Positions 50,203-60,730 are shown, counted from the first letter of the stretch. The stretch: 64,000 bases of DNA from Pantoea vagans (GCF_001506165.1 NZ_CP011427.1:3100001-3164000), one strand, 5' to 3'. A program made the numbers and translations. The notes: generated by a model not told the origin, from the sequence alone.

Positions 50203-51684
50203 ATGCCAAATCAGTCTGAAGTGACCTCTGGGGTCAACGCCCATTACAGTCCACGTCTGTGCAATGAGGATCTGGCGCCCACCCGCGACCAGAACTGGTC
50301 GTGGTACAACATCTTTTCTTTCTGGATGTCCGATGTGCATAGCATGGGCGGTTACGTGGTGGCTGCCAGCTTCTTTACTCTGGGCCTGGCCAGTTGGCAG
50401 GTGCTGTTGTGCCTGCTGGTCGGCATTTGTATTGTGCAGTTGTGCGCGAATCTGGTGGCAAAACCCAGCCAGATGGCAGGTGTGCCTTACGCGGTGATTT
50501 CGCGTCAGGCGTTTGGTGTGTTTGGAGCCAATATCCCGGCGGTGATTCGCGGCTTGATCGCCTTCGCCTGGTACGGGATTCAGACCTATCTGGCGGCCAA
50601 TGCGCTGATGCTGGTGCTGCTGAAGTTCTTCCCTTCCCTGAGCGGCATGACGCAAAGCAGCTGGCTCGGTTTGTCACAACTCGGCTGGTGCTGTTTCGGT
50701 GTGATGTGGTTCCTGCAGGCTATGGTGTTCTGGCATGGCATGAGCGCGATTAAACGCTTTATTGATGTGGCGGGTCCGGCCGTGTACGTGGTGATGGTGG
50801 CATTAGCCGGTTGGATTGTATACAAAACCGGTTTTGACGGTATCTCCTTCACGTTGGCCAGCAAGCAACTGAGTACCGGTGAGCAAACCTGGCAGATGAT
50901 CACCGCCACCGCGCTGGTGGTCTCGTACTTCTCGGGTCCGTTGCTCAACTTTGGTGACTTCTCCCGCTACGGTAAAAGCATGGGCGAGATCCGCCGGGGT
51001 AACCGCTGGGGCCTGCCGTTCAACTTCCTGCTGTTCTCGATTGTGACGGTGGTGATCGTCTCGGGTACGCAGTCCCTGTTTGGCCGCATGATTACCGATC
51101 CGATTGAGACGGTAAGTATGGTCGGTAACGATGTTGCGGTGGCGATTGGTTTGCTGACGATGATTATTGCGACCATCGGCATCAATATCGTGGCGAACTT
51201 TGTGTCACCGGCATTTGACTTCTCGAACTGTTCACCACAGAAGATTAGCTTCCGCACCGGTGGCATGATTGCTGCGGTGGGCTCTGTGCTGTTGACCCCG
51301 TGGAACCTGTTCCAGTCACCTGAATTGATTCACTACACGCTGGATGTACTGGGCTCATTCATCGGCCCATTGTTTGGCATCCTGATTGCGGATTTTTACC
51401 TGATTAAACGCAGCAAGGTGTATGTAGATGATCTGTTCGATGACACGCCTAAAGGTCGTTACTGGTATCGCGGTGGCTTTAACCCGAAAGCGATTGCAGC
51501 TTTGTTGCCGTCAGTGGGTATCTGTCTGGTGATCAGCTTTATCCCTTCGCTGCATGCAGTGGCGAATTTTAGCTGGTTTATCGGCGTGGCACTGGGTGCG
51601 GGCTGTTATCGTTATCTGGCGCGTGCCGATCGTGAAGTCTCAGTGGCGGCCTATCGTCAGGAAGTGGCGGTGCAGAAAGATTGA
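50203..51684 (+). CDS. hpxC: NCS1-family allantoin permease
   Basis: 493 aa, about 12 membrane segments. NCS1 hallmarks RDQNWSWYNIFSFWMSDVHS and ARDQFG-like SRQAFGVFGANIP; WYGIQTYLAANAL is a substrate-site region. Imports allantoin (or a related hydantoin) with a cation. ATG 50203 (GAGGAG upstream) gives the family start. Divergent from hpxS. Confidence 0.88.
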   Translation: MPNQSEVTSGVNAHYSPRLCNEDLAPTRDQNWSWYNIFSFWMSDVHSMGGYVVAASFFTLGLASWQVLLCLLVGICIVQLCANLVAKPSQMAGVPYAVISRQAFGVFGANIPAVIRGLIAFAWYGIQTYLAANALMLVLLKFFPSLSGMTQSSWLGLSQLGWCCFGVMWFLQAMVFWHGMSAIKRFIDVAGPAVYVVMVALAGWIVYKTGFDGISFTLASKQLSTGEQTWQMITATALVVSYFSGPLLNFGDFSRYGKSMGEIRRGNRWGLPFNFLLFSIVTVVIVSGTQSLFGRMITDPIETVSMVGNDVAVAIGLLTMIIATIGINIVANFVSPAFDFSNCSPQKISFRTGGMIAAVGSVLLTPWNLFQSPELIHYTLDVLGSFIGPLFGILIADFYLIKRSKVYVDDLFDDTPKGRYWYRGGFNPKAIAALLPSVGICLVISFIPSLHAVANFSWFIGVALGAGCYRYLARADREVSVAAYRQEVAVQKD

Positions 51685-51690
51685 TAAGGT

Positions 51691-51710
51691 GGTCGCCATG
51701 AATGGCGACC
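51691..51710. repeat. Intergenic palindrome, copy 5 (single unit)
   Basis: GGTCGCCAT-GA-ATGGCGACC followed by CTACG, 6 nt after the permease stop. Could also serve as its 3' hairpin. Confidence 0.75.
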
Positions 51711-51756
51711 CTACGTCCCCAAGAGACGTCAGGTGTTTCGAACGGGTTGAGAAAAG

Positions 51757-51786
51757 CAAAAAGCCGATGCATTTCTGCATCGGCTT
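51757..51786 (-). terminator. Terminator of the first tRNA-Asp gene
   Basis: 11-bp stem AAGCCGATGCA/TGCATCGGCTT with loop TTTC and a U-run on the minus strand, 10 nt past the tRNA 3' end. Confidence 0.88.
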
Positions 51787-51796
51787 CTTTAATGAT

Positions 51797-51873
51797 TGGC
51801 GGAACGGACGGGGCTCGAACCCGCGACCCCCTGCGTGACAGGCAGGTATTCTAACCAACTGAACTACCGCTCC
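51797..51873 (-). tRNA. aspV: tRNA-Asp (GTC)
   Basis: 77 nt with encoded CCA. Acceptor GGAGCGG/CCGTTCC, D-loop AGTTGGTTAGA, anticodon arm CCTGCCTGTCACGCAGG with GTC, T-loop GGTTCGA. Next to dnaQ as aspV is in E. coli. Identical to the copy at 60434-60510. Confidence 0.98.
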
Positions 51874-52007
51874 GCGCTTTGTTCCCCGTCGAGAACGAGG
51901 CGGATATTAATGGTCGCCTCATCACCCGTCAACGATTTTTCTGCCAGAAAAGTTCGTTTGTTGTTTTTTTCATCTTAACGCCGCTTTTCCACGCAAAATC
52001 ATCTGCT

Positions 52008-52739
52008 TCAGGCACGCCACAGGCAGCTTCCGCCCTTTTTCAGTACTAAGTCGAGGCGACTCTCGTGTGCGACAATTTCTTCATCGCTCGCACTCACCAC
52101 ACGTAAGCCCGAACTGGGGCGCGCAATCCGTTGAATATTGTCACCTGAGCTTTGACTGCTTTGCTCCCCTTCGACGGAAAATGCCAGCGACGTTTGCCCA
52201 CCGGTCATCATCAGGAACACTTCAGCCAAAATCTCGGCATCGAGTAATGCGCCGTGCAGCGTACGCTTGCTGTTGTCGATTTCGTAGCGATTACACAACG
52301 CATCAAGACTGTTACGCTTGCCCGGGTACATCTTACGTGCCATCGCCAGACTATCGGTGACCTGACAGAAGGTATCCGTTTTACCGATACCCCGGTTCAG
52401 CATGCCAAATTCGTAATCCATAAAGCCGATATCGAACGAGGCGTTGTGGATCACCAGTTCCGCCCCCTGGATATACGCCAGGAACTCATCGGCAATGTCG
52501 GCGAACATCGGTTTATCCGCGAGAAATTCATCCGCAATACCATGTACACCAAACGCTTCCGGATCCACCAGCCGATCGGGCTTGAGATACATGTGGAAGT
52601 TGTTACCGGTCAGGCGGCGGTTGATCACTTCAACAGCACCGATTTCGATGATGCGATGCCCCTCATAGTGCACACCGATCATGTTCATGCCGGTGGTTTC
52701 AGTATCGAGGACGATCTGGCGGTTATTTGCAGTGCTCAT
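52008..52739 (-). CDS. dnaQ: DNA polymerase III epsilon subunit (3'-5' proofreading exonuclease)
   Basis: 243 aa. Exo I motif QIVLDTETTGMN (catalytic Asp/Glu), Exo II VIHNASFDIGFMDYE, Exo III HGALLDAEILAEV. The C-terminal tail binds the alpha subunit. Divergent from rnhA with a 53-nt shared promoter region, as in E. coli. Confidence 0.98.
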   Translation of the reverse strand: MSTANNRQIVLDTETTGMNMIGVHYEGHRIIEIGAVEVINRRLTGNNFHMYLKPDRLVDPEAFGVHGIADEFLADKPMFADIADEFLAYIQGAELVIHNASFDIGFMDYEFGMLNRGIGKTDTFCQVTDSLAMARKMYPGKRNSLDALCNRYEIDNSKRTLHGALLDAEILAEVFLMMTGGQTSLAFSVEGEQSSQSSGDNIQRIARPSSGLRVVSASDEEIVAHESRLDLVLKKGGSCLWRA

Positions 52740-52792
52740 AGGACTCGTTTTATGTCAGACTTGGCGTTTTGTCAGAAGGAAGTCTACCAGAG

Positions 52793-53260
52793 ATGCGCAA
52801 ACAGGTAGAAATATTCACCGATGGATCCTGCCTCGGCAATCCGGGCCCTGGCGGCTTCGGCGCGATTTTACGCTATGGTGCCCATGAAAAAGAGTTCAGC
52901 ACCGGCTATCGCCTCACCACCAACAACCGTATGGAAATGATGGCAGCGATTGTGGCTCTGGAAGCGCTGACGCAATCCTGTGAAGTGGTGCTCAGCACCG
53001 ATAGTCAGTATGTGCGTCAGGGCATCACCAGTTGGATCCATAACTGGAAAAAACGTGGCTGGAAAACTGCCGATAAAAAACCGGTTAAAAATGTCGATCT
53101 CTGGAAGCGGCTGGATTTGGCACTCAGTAACCATGAAATCAAATGGGAGTGGGTCAAAGGCCACGCGGGCCATCCTGAAAACGAACGCTGTGACGAATTA
53201 GCCCGCAAAGCAGCCGGTAACCCAACGCTGGATGACATCGGCTATCAGGTTGAATCCTGA
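52793..53260 (+). CDS. rnhA: Ribonuclease HI
   Basis: 155 aa, exact E. coli length. Catalytic Asp in [16 protein letters not shown], Glu in [10 protein letters not shown], Asp in [10 protein letters not shown], and basic [11 protein letters not shown]. Degrades RNA in RNA:DNA hybrids. ATG 52793 matches the E. coli start. The last 16 nt overlap the convergent yafS. Confidence 0.98.
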   Translation: MRKQVEIFTDGSCLGNPGPGGFGAILRYGAHEKEFSTGYRLTTNNRMEMMAAIVALEALTQSCEVVLSTDSQYVRQGITSWIHNWKKRGWKTADKKPVKNVDLWKRLDLALSNHEIKWEWVKGHAGHPENERCDELARKAAGNPTLDDIGYQVES

Positions 53261-53979
53261 TCCTTCACTTCACGAAACTGGCGCGTGGCGTTGACCGTTT
53301 GTCGCAGTTGCGCTTTGTTCAGGCTTTTCTTCATTTTGGTGGGCGTTAACGGGAAAGTCCTTTTACGCGCCACCACAATATTCAAACAGCCGAGCGCTGG
53401 CAGGTGCGCACTGATCACCTTACCCCCCTGATGATGCCATGGCACCACCTGAAAACGGGTGCGATACACCACTTCGTAGTTGAGTAAGCTCAGCCAGTCG
53501 AGCAGCCGCGTCTGGCTGAACATGCGTCCGCTCCAGGGCGCGCGCGAATGCAGGCCGGGTATGGCTTTGCTGACGCCCAGCAGACTGAACGGGTTGAAGC
53601 CGCTGATAATCATCCAACCATCATCAATCAACACGCGATCCACCTCACGCAAGACACGGTGGGGATCCTGGCTCCAGGCTAGCGTATGCGCCATTAAACA
53701 GGCATCAATCGATTTCGCTTCAAAGGGTAACTGTGTGGTATTAGCAATAACCTGCAGGTCATCGCCCTCAATGCCCACATTCACCTGATGTGATATGGCA
53801 CACTGGCTGGTATTGATTTCGGCGCTGAGGCTGCCAAGCTTAAGCATATGAAAGCCATACACCTTTCCAAGATATGGCTGTAATTGCTGGCTGAGCGCAT
53901 CGCGGAAGTAGTCTCCCCAAGGCATATCGCGCCAGGAGCGTGGTGCAGTCAGAACTTGGCGTGTTTTAGCTGGCTTCAT
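53245..53979 (-). CDS. yafS: Predicted SAM-dependent methyltransferase YafS
   Basis: 244 aa. Methyltransf_11-like region around residues 70-140: [20 protein letters not shown] and [15 protein letters not shown]. The glycine-rich SAM motif is weak. Between rnhA and gloB in E. coli order. Substrate unknown. Confidence 0.88.
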   Translation of the reverse strand: MKPAKTRQVLTAPRSWRDMPWGDYFRDALSQQLQPYLGKVYGFHMLKLGSLSAEINTSQCAISHQVNVGIEGDDLQVIANTTQLPFEAKSIDACLMAHTLAWSQDPHRVLREVDRVLIDDGWMIISGFNPFSLLGVSKAIPGLHSRAPWSGRMFSQTRLLDWLSLLNYEVVYRTRFQVVPWHHQGGKVISAHLPALGCLNIVVARKRTFPLTPTKMKKSLNKAQLRQTVNATRQFREVKDQDST

Positions 53980-54019
53980 GCTCTACCATCATCCTTTTTC
54001 TACGACCTGAGAGGTGTTT

Positions 54020-54775
54020 ATGAATCTTACCAGTATTCCCGCATTGCAGGATAACTACATCTGGACACTGACGGACGATGACAAAAATTGTCTGATTGTC
54101 GATCCTGGCGAGGCCCAACCGGTACTGGACAAACTCAGGGTAAACCACTGGAATCCGGTGGCCGTTTTGCTCACCCACCACCATCACGACCATGTTGGCG
54201 GTGTCGCAGATTTATTGCAGCACTATCCCGATTTGGCGGTTTTCGGGCCAGAAGAAACCGCAGATAAAGAGGCAAAACAGATTGTCGCCGAAGGTGATGA
54301 ATTTACGCTGCTGGGGCTAAATTTCCGTGTCATCGCAACACCCGGACACACTTTAGGACATATCTCATATTTCAGTTCACCTTATCTTTTTTGTGGTGAC
54401 ACGATGTTTTCAGGCGGCTGCGGGCGACTCTTTGAAGGCAGCGCTGAGCAAATGTTTGAGTCATTTCAGAAGCTTAATCAGCTCCCCGCTGATACCCTGG
54501 TTTGCTGTGCACATGAGTACACTTTATCCAATATGAAGTTTGCTGCGGCTATTCTGCCTCATGACCCGAAAATTTTGGCAAGGTATCAGCAAATTAAGGA
54601 CTTACGTGCAGAAAATCGCATTACTTTACCCACAAAACTGGCACTTGAGCGGGAAATAAATTTATTTTTGCGCACGCAAGATGCTGATTTGCAAAAGGCT
54701 TTAGGGACTAATGTGACATCCGCTCCCTTATGGCAAACATTTGCCGATCTACGCGAGAAGAAAGACCGTTTTTGA
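54020..54775 (+). CDS. gloB: Hydroxyacylglutathione hydrolase (glyoxalase II)
   Basis: 251 aa metallo-beta-lactamase fold. [10 protein letters not shown] binuclear metal motif, then [20 protein letters not shown] and [10 protein letters not shown]. Hydrolyses S-lactoylglutathione in methylglyoxal detoxification. ATG 54020 has GAGAGG upstream; a GTG 6 nt earlier is less likely. Divergent from yafS. Confidence 0.97.
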   Translation: MNLTSIPALQDNYIWTLTDDDKNCLIVDPGEAQPVLDKLRVNHWNPVAVLLTHHHHDHVGGVADLLQHYPDLAVFGPEETADKEAKQIVAEGDEFTLLGLNFRVIATPGHTLGHISYFSSPYLFCGDTMFSGGCGRLFEGSAEQMFESFQKLNQLPADTLVCCAHEYTLSNMKFAAAILPHDPKILARYQQIKDLRAENRITLPTKLALEREINLFLRTQDADLQKALGTNVTSAPLWQTFADLREKKDRF

Positions 54776-54846
54776 TATTTCTGGTTGTGTTGTGTGGACC
54801 CCTAACGTATAGTTGCTCGTCTTTTAAGCGAACTATTGACACACAC

Positions 54847-56217
54847 ATGAAGGCTAAAGCGATATTACTCGCCTCGGTCTTGCTGGTAGGATGTCAGGCA
54901 TCAAGGAATGACGCCAATATCCCCGTACAGCATGCACAGAGCCTGTCTTCAGCTGGTCAAGGTGAAAATGGAAAGTACGGAGATCGATTGTTGTCGCCGC
55001 GATGGCAGGATGATGGAACAAGCCTCGCAGAAGATACTGATCTCTGGAATCACATTAGTGACGAGTTGAAGATGGGGATTCCGGAAAACCCCCGGATCCG
55101 CGAACAAAAAACAAAGTTTTTAAGAAATAAGAGCTATCTCCACGATGTAACATTACGGGCAGAGCCGTACATGTACTGGATTGTCGAGCAGATACAGAAA
55201 CGTAAAATGCCGATGGAACTGGTACTGCTACCCATAGTGGAGAGCGCTTTTGACCCACATGCAACATCTTCTGCGAATGCCGCTGGCATCTGGCAGATTG
55301 TTGCACAAACGGGCAAAAACTATGGTTTGAAACAGAACCAATGGTACGACGGACGCCGCGATGTGGTGGCCTCGACCAAGGTTGCGCTGGATATGATGCA
55401 GCGTCTGAACGGCATGTTTGACGGTGACTGGTTGTTAACAGTTGCTGCTTATAACAGCGGTGAAGGACGTGTGCTGAAAGCGATTAAACAGAATAAGGCG
55501 CGCGGCAAGCCGACTGACTTCTGGCACTTATCGCTCCCCCGCGAGACCACGGTCTACGTACCTAAGATGTTGGCCTTGAGTGATATCCTCAAGAACAACA
55601 AGCGTTACGGTATCAAATTGCCGACCCCGAACGAGAGCCGAGCATTGGCGCGCGTGGAAGTGGGACAGCAAATTGAACTGACGCAGGCCGCCGATATGGC
55701 CGGATTGTCGCTCAGCAAGTTGAAGAGCTTCAACGCCGGATATAAAAACGGCACCACTGCGCCAAATGGACCGCACTACATTATGGTGCCGAAGTCCAAC
55801 GTTGCTCAGCTTCGCAATTCACTGGCATCCGGTGATATTGCTTCCGTGCAGCCTACCGAGATGGCGAAAGTCAGCGCGGCAGGAAACAGCTATACGGTAC
55901 GTAAAGGCGACACCTTGTCGGCAATTGCTAACAAGCTCGGCGTAAGCGTCAGTGCACTGAAACAGCAGAACAATCTGCGCAGCGCTTCAGTTCGTATCGG
56001 TCAGACTCTGACCGTAGGCGGCAAAGCAACGCAGTTGGCAGATAACGGCAACAGCATCACCTACCGTGTACGTAAGGGTGATTCTTTTGCCAGTATTGCA
56101 AAACGTCATGGCGTGAATACCCAAGACGTGATGCGCTGGAACAGTGACGCTAAAGACATTCAGCCGGGCGACAAGCTCACGCTGTTTGTTAAGAATAGCG
56201 CAACACCTGATACTTAA
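54847..56217 (+). CDS. mltD: Membrane-bound lytic murein transglycosylase D
   Basis: 456 aa lipoprotein. Lipobox LLVGC with Cys16. SLT domain about 105-225 with catalytic Glu in LLPIVESAFDPHATS and TVAAYNSGEGRV. Two C-terminal LysM repeats (YTVRKGDTLSAIANKLG, YRVRKGDSFASIAKRHG). Cleaves glycan strands with 1,6-anhydro product. Start MKAKAILLASVLLVGCQ is the E. coli start. Confidence 0.97.
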   Translation: MKAKAILLASVLLVGCQASRNDANIPVQHAQSLSSAGQGENGKYGDRLLSPRWQDDGTSLAEDTDLWNHISDELKMGIPENPRIREQKTKFLRNKSYLHDVTLRAEPYMYWIVEQIQKRKMPMELVLLPIVESAFDPHATSSANAAGIWQIVAQTGKNYGLKQNQWYDGRRDVVASTKVALDMMQRLNGMFDGDWLLTVAAYNSGEGRVLKAIKQNKARGKPTDFWHLSLPRETTVYVPKMLALSDILKNNKRYGIKLPTPNESRALARVEVGQQIELTQAADMAGLSLSKLKSFNAGYKNGTTAPNGPHYIMVPKSNVAQLRNSLASGDIASVQPTEMAKVSAAGNSYTVRKGDTLSAIANKLGVSVSALKQQNNLRSASVRIGQTLTVGGKATQLADNGNSITYRVRKGDSFASIAKRHGVNTQDVMRWNSDAKDIQPGDKLTLFVKNSATPDT

Positions 56218-56224
56218 TGCGCCG

Positions 56225-56251
56225 AAAAGGCTGACTTTTGTCAGCCTTTTT
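56225..56251 (+). terminator. Terminator of mltD
   Basis: AAAAGGCTGAC/GTCAGCCTTTT stem with loop TTTT and further T, 7 nt past the stop. Confidence 0.92.
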
Positions 56252-56307
56252 CATTTTCTGCGTCAGGATTATCCCATCAAACTTGTTCTTCACCGCCAGG
56301 TGCGGCA

Positions 56308-57111
56308 TCAGCGCCCGATATGATGAGTGGAGTTAAATTCCACAAGAAGCGGATTGTGGTCCGAGGCCCGTGTCACCAGTACCGAGGCTTCACTGACTTT
56401 CATATCTCGGTAGAAGACAAAGTCTAACGGACGGCCAAACGCTTTACGGCGGTGGTCGTCCGTGAAGTTCACTTCATGCAATGTCATCTCTTCAGCGAAG
56501 CGATAAAGCGCATTCATACGCTGGCGGCTCCACGCGTTGAAATCACCAGCCATGATGACCGGCCCACGATGATGCTGGATCTGTTCGCCGATGGGTCCGA
56601 GCTGTTTGCTGTAAACATCCACGCCAAGGCTAAAATTCACCGCATGAATGTTCACCACCATCAGCATTTCCCCGGTCGGTAATGGATATGCGGTGACTAA
56701 CGCCGATTTTGCCAAACGCAGTAAAGGTTCGCGCTCTCGCAGTGGACAGCAATACACAGGGTGCGCAGAAGCCAGCGTCATGACGCCAGAAGGATGTTGA
56801 GGTAAGACGAAGGCGGGGACCTGATCGGCCGCCAGATAGTTACTGGTGGCGAATTTGACCAACTCAGGCGTCGTCTGCGCTTCTTGCAGTAAGACCAGGT
56901 GTGCATCTTTACCAAAACCTTGCAGCACTGACATCCAGTCTGCCCGCTGCTGCTTAAAGATGTTCCACACTAAAACTCGCAACGCCGGATCCGCAGGTAA
57001 TGGCGCACCGGGCGGCAGTGCCTGCCCCAGATGCAACATCGCCCCTGGCGGAAATATCCGCTCAGCAGGCTGACCCGCCACGTAACGCATTGCATAAGTT
57101 TTCTTTCGCAC
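56308..57111 (-). CDS. yafD: Endonuclease/exonuclease/phosphatase-family protein YafD
   Basis: 267 aa, collinear with E. coli YafD ([19 protein letters not shown]). EEP fold residues: [17 protein letters not shown] (metal Glu), [11 protein letters not shown] (Asp/Asn), [11 protein letters not shown] (Asp/His). Target unknown. yafE, which follows in E. coli, is absent here. Confidence 0.93.
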   Translation of the reverse strand: MRKKTYAMRYVAGQPAERIFPPGAMLHLGQALPPGAPLPADPALRVLVWNIFKQQRADWMSVLQGFGKDAHLVLLQEAQTTPELVKFATSNYLAADQVPAFVLPQHPSGVMTLASAHPVYCCPLREREPLLRLAKSALVTAYPLPTGEMLMVVNIHAVNFSLGVDVYSKQLGPIGEQIQHHRGPVIMAGDFNAWSRQRMNALYRFAEEMTLHEVNFTDDHRRKAFGRPLDFVFYRDMKVSEASVLVTRASDHNPLLVEFNSTHHIGR

Positions 57112-57259
57112 TTTCCCGCCTGGCTGATTGACGACTACGACTTCACCTGACAGTTATAGGGACTTTGACGCGGGGTTTCAATTGGTGTTGTTGATTGTCG
57201 CTATGCGTTTCACAGCATGGAGAGACCACAACCCGCCAGATAGCGGGTTGTGGTGCGTG

Positions 57260-58438
57260 TTATTGCGTTGCTAATTCCATCCGAGGTTTATCGAGTTGAC
57301 CACTCAGTCGAACCAGTAGGAGCGCTGCAAACACGATGACCGCGCCAACCCAGGGCGTCTGTGCCAAACCATAATGCTCAACGATATGACCTCCCACTAA
57401 AGACCCCAGCGCGATACCGATGTTAAAGGCCGCGATATTCAGCCCTGAAGCCACATCCACCGCGCCAGGTGCATAGTGCTCCGCCTTTTGCACCACATAC
57501 ACTTGCAGACCTGGCACGTTGGCAAAGGCAAAAATTCCCATCACCAAAACCGTCGCCAGCGCCAGATAGTGCATGCTCGCCGTGAACTGGAACACCAGTA
57601 GCAACGCCGCAAGTGCAGTAAAAATCAGCGTCAAGGCATGTACTGCCCCACGGCGATCGGCCAGTTTACCGCCCCAGATATTGCCGATAGCCACTGAAAT
57701 CCCATACCCCAACAAAATCATACTTACCGCTGAAGGAGAGAATCCAGCCAATGACTGCATCATGGGTGCCAGGAAAGTAAAAGCGGTAAACACACCGCCA
57801 TAGCCCAGTGCCGTAATCGCGTAAATCAACAGCAGGCGAGGGTTCAGCATCACGCGTGCTTGTTGCGACAATGTGGTTACCGGAGGCTGGGCAATGTTAC
57901 GCGGTATGAGCACCATGCTGCTGACCAAGGCGATCACGCCCAGTAGCGAAACCGCGAGGAAGCTTTCACGCCAGCCAAAATGCTGTCCAATTAACGTGCC
58001 TAATGGCACACCTGTCACCAGCGCCACGGTAAGACCACCAAACATAATCGCGATGGCGCTGGCCGCTTTCTCTTTGCTGACCAGGCTGGTCGCAATCGTC
58101 GAGCCTACAGAGAAGAAGACACCGTGGGCTAAACCCGTTAACAACCGAGCAATGATCAACGTCTCATAGTTTGGTGCCAGCCATGCGACCAGATTGCCTA
58201 TCGTAAAGAGCGCCATCAGGCCCATCAGTAGTTGTTTACGCGGCAGTTTACCCGTTAAGGCCGTTAGCACCGGTGCCCCCACTGCCACACCGAGTGCATA
58301 GATAGAGACCAGCATTCCCGCTGAGGGCAGCGTAATGCTAAGTTGTTCAGCAATCGTCGGAATCAGTCCGACGATGACAAATTCAGTGGTTCCGATAGCG
58401 AAGGCGCTGATGGTCAGCGCCCAGAGTGCAAGTGGCAT
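57260..58438 (-). CDS. MFS efflux transporter, DHA1/AraJ type
   Basis: 392 aa, 12 membrane segments. ALTISAFAIGTTEFVIVGL opening motif and GVFFSVGSTIATSLV of the AraJ/YdhP/NepI drug-or-sugar exporter group. Not present between dkgB and mltD in E. coli. Divergent from the LysR gene yafC (100-nt gap), the usual layout for a LysR-regulated exporter. Substrate unknown. Confidence 0.85.
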   Translation of the reverse strand: MPLALWALTISAFAIGTTEFVIVGLIPTIAEQLSITLPSAGMLVSIYALGVAVGAPVLTALTGKLPRKQLLMGLMALFTIGNLVAWLAPNYETLIIARLLTGLAHGVFFSVGSTIATSLVSKEKAASAIAIMFGGLTVALVTGVPLGTLIGQHFGWRESFLAVSLLGVIALVSSMVLIPRNIAQPPVTTLSQQARVMLNPRLLLIYAITALGYGGVFTAFTFLAPMMQSLAGFSPSAVSMILLGYGISVAIGNIWGGKLADRRGAVHALTLIFTALAALLLVFQFTASMHYLALATVLVMGIFAFANVPGLQVYVVQKAEHYAPGAVDVASGLNIAAFNIGIALGSLVGGHIVEHYGLAQTPWVGAVIVFAALLLVRLSGQLDKPRMELATQ

Positions 58439-58538
58439 GATTGACTCCCAATAATGTTTTGATGGGCGCCATTATCGACTCGTGCTTTAATGACAAAAAG
58501 GTGCAAAGTAACAATAGACTTTTGCTGTGGAGAGCATA

Positions 58539-59447
58539 ATGAAGGCATCGTCGGATGAACTTAAGGTGTTTATTGCCGTTGTCGAAAGTGGCAGTTTCAG
58601 CCGTGCTGCAGAGCAATTACAGATGGCGAATTCGGCAGTCAGTCGTACGGTAAAAAAGCTGGAGAGTAAACTGGGGGTTGCCTTGCTGACGCGCACAACA
58701 CGTCAGCTGGCACTCACGCATGAAGGAGAACATTACTTCCGACGCGTACAAAAACTGATGCAGGAGATGTCGACAGCAGAAAATGAGTTAGTGGAACGCC
58801 AGCTGGCACCGCAAGGCGTCTTACGCATTGATGCTGCTACGCCGGTCATCCTGCATTTGATCCTTCCGATGATTAAGCCGTTTCGCGAACGCTATCCAGA
58901 CGTCACGCTATCGCTTATCTCCTCGGAGAGTTTTATCAATCTGATTGAGCGCAAAGTGGACGTGGCGATCCGCGCCGGTAATCTGACAGATTCAACGTTA
59001 CGCGCGCGCTTGCTGTTTATCAGCTATCGCAAACTGGTCGCTACCCCGGCTTACTTAGCAAAATACGGGATCCCCCACTCCACCGCCGATCTGGCTCATC
59101 ATGAATGTCTCGGGTTTGTCGAACCATTACGTTTGAACCGTTGGCCACTCTCAGACAACGGCCGTGATCTTTATGATATTGAGCCGGGAATGTCATCGAA
59201 CAGCGGTGAAACAATCAAACAACTGTGTCTGGATGATCAGGGTATCGCTTGCCTGTCGGATTATATGGTAGACAGTGAAATTGCTGACGGGACATTTATA
59301 GAAGTGTTAGCGGAACGGCGAGTGCCAGTCGAGATGCCTTTTAATGCGGTCTACTACAGCGACCTGGGCGTCAGTCAGCGCGTGCGTGCATTTATCGACT
59401 TTCTTAGCGAGTGGGTCAAGCAACAGCCCTGGCGAATCCAGGGCTGA
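58539..59447 (+). CDS. yafC: LysR-family regulator YafC
   Basis: 302 aa. [24 protein letters not shown] (about 17-37) and a LysR effector domain, strongly collinear with E. coli YafC through [13 protein letters not shown] and [13 protein letters not shown] 58539 has GGAGAG upstream; the GTG at 58527 is disregarded. Probably regulates the divergent MFS gene. Convergent with dkgB 12 nt away. Confidence 0.9.
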   Translation: MKASSDELKVFIAVVESGSFSRAAEQLQMANSAVSRTVKKLESKLGVALLTRTTRQLALTHEGEHYFRRVQKLMQEMSTAENELVERQLAPQGVLRIDAATPVILHLILPMIKPFRERYPDVTLSLISSESFINLIERKVDVAIRAGNLTDSTLRARLLFISYRKLVATPAYLAKYGIPHSTADLAHHECLGFVEPLRLNRWPLSDNGRDLYDIEPGMSSNSGETIKQLCLDDQGIACLSDYMVDSEIADGTFIEVLAERRVPVEMPFNAVYYSDLGVSQRVRAFIDFLSEWVKQQPWRIQG

Positions 59448-59459
59448 ATGTTGAGGGAA

Positions 59460-60263
59460 TCAATCCCAGTCTGGAGCCAGTCCCTCTGGGCTAACCAAAC
59501 GCTGCTGGCGATCCAGTGCCGAAATGCGCGCCATATCATCAGCATCCAGAGACAAGTCAGACGATTTCATATTGCTGGCCAAATTTTCTCGCTTTGTTGA
59601 AGAAGGAATGACCGCATAGCCTGATTGCATCGCCCAGGCGAGCACAATCTGTGCCGATGTAGCCTGATGCTTATTGGCAATGTCCTGGATAGTGGCATCC
59701 TTCAACGCTTCCCCGTATGCCAGCGTCATATAAGACGTGATATGCAATCCTTGCTGCTTCGCGAACGCAACCACTTCTCTGTTCTGTAAGAATGGATGCA
59801 GTTCAATCTGGTTGGTAGCGATGTTCTCAATACCTACCGTTGCAATGGCTTCTTTCATCAGCGCAATCGGGAAGTTTGAAATGCCAATCTGGCGTGTCAA
59901 ACCCGCTTCTTTAGCCGCCATCAATGCCTGCATGCTCTCTTTGACCGAGACTGCAGCGCCAGGCGAAGGCCAGTGAATCAGCGTAAGATCAACATAATCG
60001 GTTTGTAGATTAGCCAGGCTCTGCTGAAGACTGGGTATGAGTTTGTCTGCTGACAGATTTTCGATCCAAATCTTCGTCGTGATAAAGAGCTCAGCACGAT
60101 CAATAGCGCTTTCTGCGATAGCCTGACCAACAGCAGCCTCATTTTCATAGATTTGAGCCGTGTCGATCGCACGATATCCCAGTTCCAACGCGGTCTTAAC
60201 CGAATGGATTACTACATCATCTTGCAGGCGGAAGGTGCCTAAACCAAAGGCAGGAATAGTCAT
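59460..60263 (-). CDS. dkgB: 2,5-diketo-D-gluconate reductase B (aldo-keto reductase)
   Basis: 267 aa. AKR catalytic residues: Asp and Tyr in [12 protein letters not shown], Lys in [10 protein letters not shown], His in [15 protein letters not shown] site [12 protein letters not shown]. Reduces methylglyoxal and diketogluconate. Adjacent to the rrn-linked tRNA-Asp as in E. coli. Confidence 0.95.
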   Translation of the reverse strand: MTIPAFGLGTFRLQDDVVIHSVKTALELGYRAIDTAQIYENEAAVGQAIAESAIDRAELFITTKIWIENLSADKLIPSLQQSLANLQTDYVDLTLIHWPSPGAAVSVKESMQALMAAKEAGLTRQIGISNFPIALMKEAIATVGIENIATNQIELHPFLQNREVVAFAKQQGLHITSYMTLAYGEALKDATIQDIANKHQATSAQIVLAWAMQSGYAVIPSSTKRENLASNMKSSDLSLDADDMARISALDRQQRLVSPEGLAPDWD

Positions 60264-60393
60264 AATGTCCTCATCGTAGAATGTAATGTTTCGATGGGAT
60301 GCATTGTGGCAGTTTTACTATTGCTGAAAAATCCGCTTATAAGCACAAGAATATTGCATTTCCGTCAACAATAGGGCGGGAATTTTGGACATG

Positions 60394-60423
60394 AAAAAGC
60401 CCTGACTTATTAAGTCAGGGCTT
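60394..60423 (-). terminator. Terminator of the rrn-tRNA-Asp operon
   Basis: 13-bp palindrome AAGCCCTGACTTA-T-TAAGTCAGGGCTT and a U-run on the minus strand, 10 nt beyond the tRNA. Confidence 0.92.
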
Positions 60424-60433
60424 ATCAATTAAG

Positions 60434-60510
60434 TGGCGGAACGGACGGGGCTCGAACCCGCGACCCCCTGCGTGACAGGCAGGTATTCTAACCAACTGAA
60501 CTACCGCTCC
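60434..60510 (-). tRNA. aspU: tRNA-Asp (GTC), distal gene of the rrn operon
   Basis: 77 nt with CCA, identical to 51797-51873. Lies 100 nt after the 5S gene on the same strand, as aspU follows rrnH in E. coli. Confidence 0.98.
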
Positions 60511-60610
60511 ACCGATACTGTACTGAAGTCAGAAAAACGTTCTGATTTCAGGTGTTTCGCCCTTTCAGTGTCAATTGAAAGGTCACGACCCGATAACGAG
60601 TCTTAAATTA

Positions 60611-60730
60611 ATGCCTGGCAGTTCCCTACTCTCGCATGGGGAGACCCCACACTACCATCGGCGCTACGGCGTTTCACTTCTGAGTTCGGCATGGGGTCAG
60701 GTGGGACCACCGCGCTAAAGCCGCCAGGCA
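60611..60730 (-). rRNA. rrf: 5S ribosomal RNA
   Basis: 120 nt from TGCCTGGCGGC to GCCAGGCAT, with the terminal helix and standard internal loops (GTGGGGTCTCCCCATG region) readable on the minus strand. Confidence 0.97.

Noticed and set aside
50817..50826. TTGTATACAA inside the allantoin permease gene
   Set aside because: It encodes conserved membrane residues and may be chance, so it is mentioned only as a possible auxiliary site.
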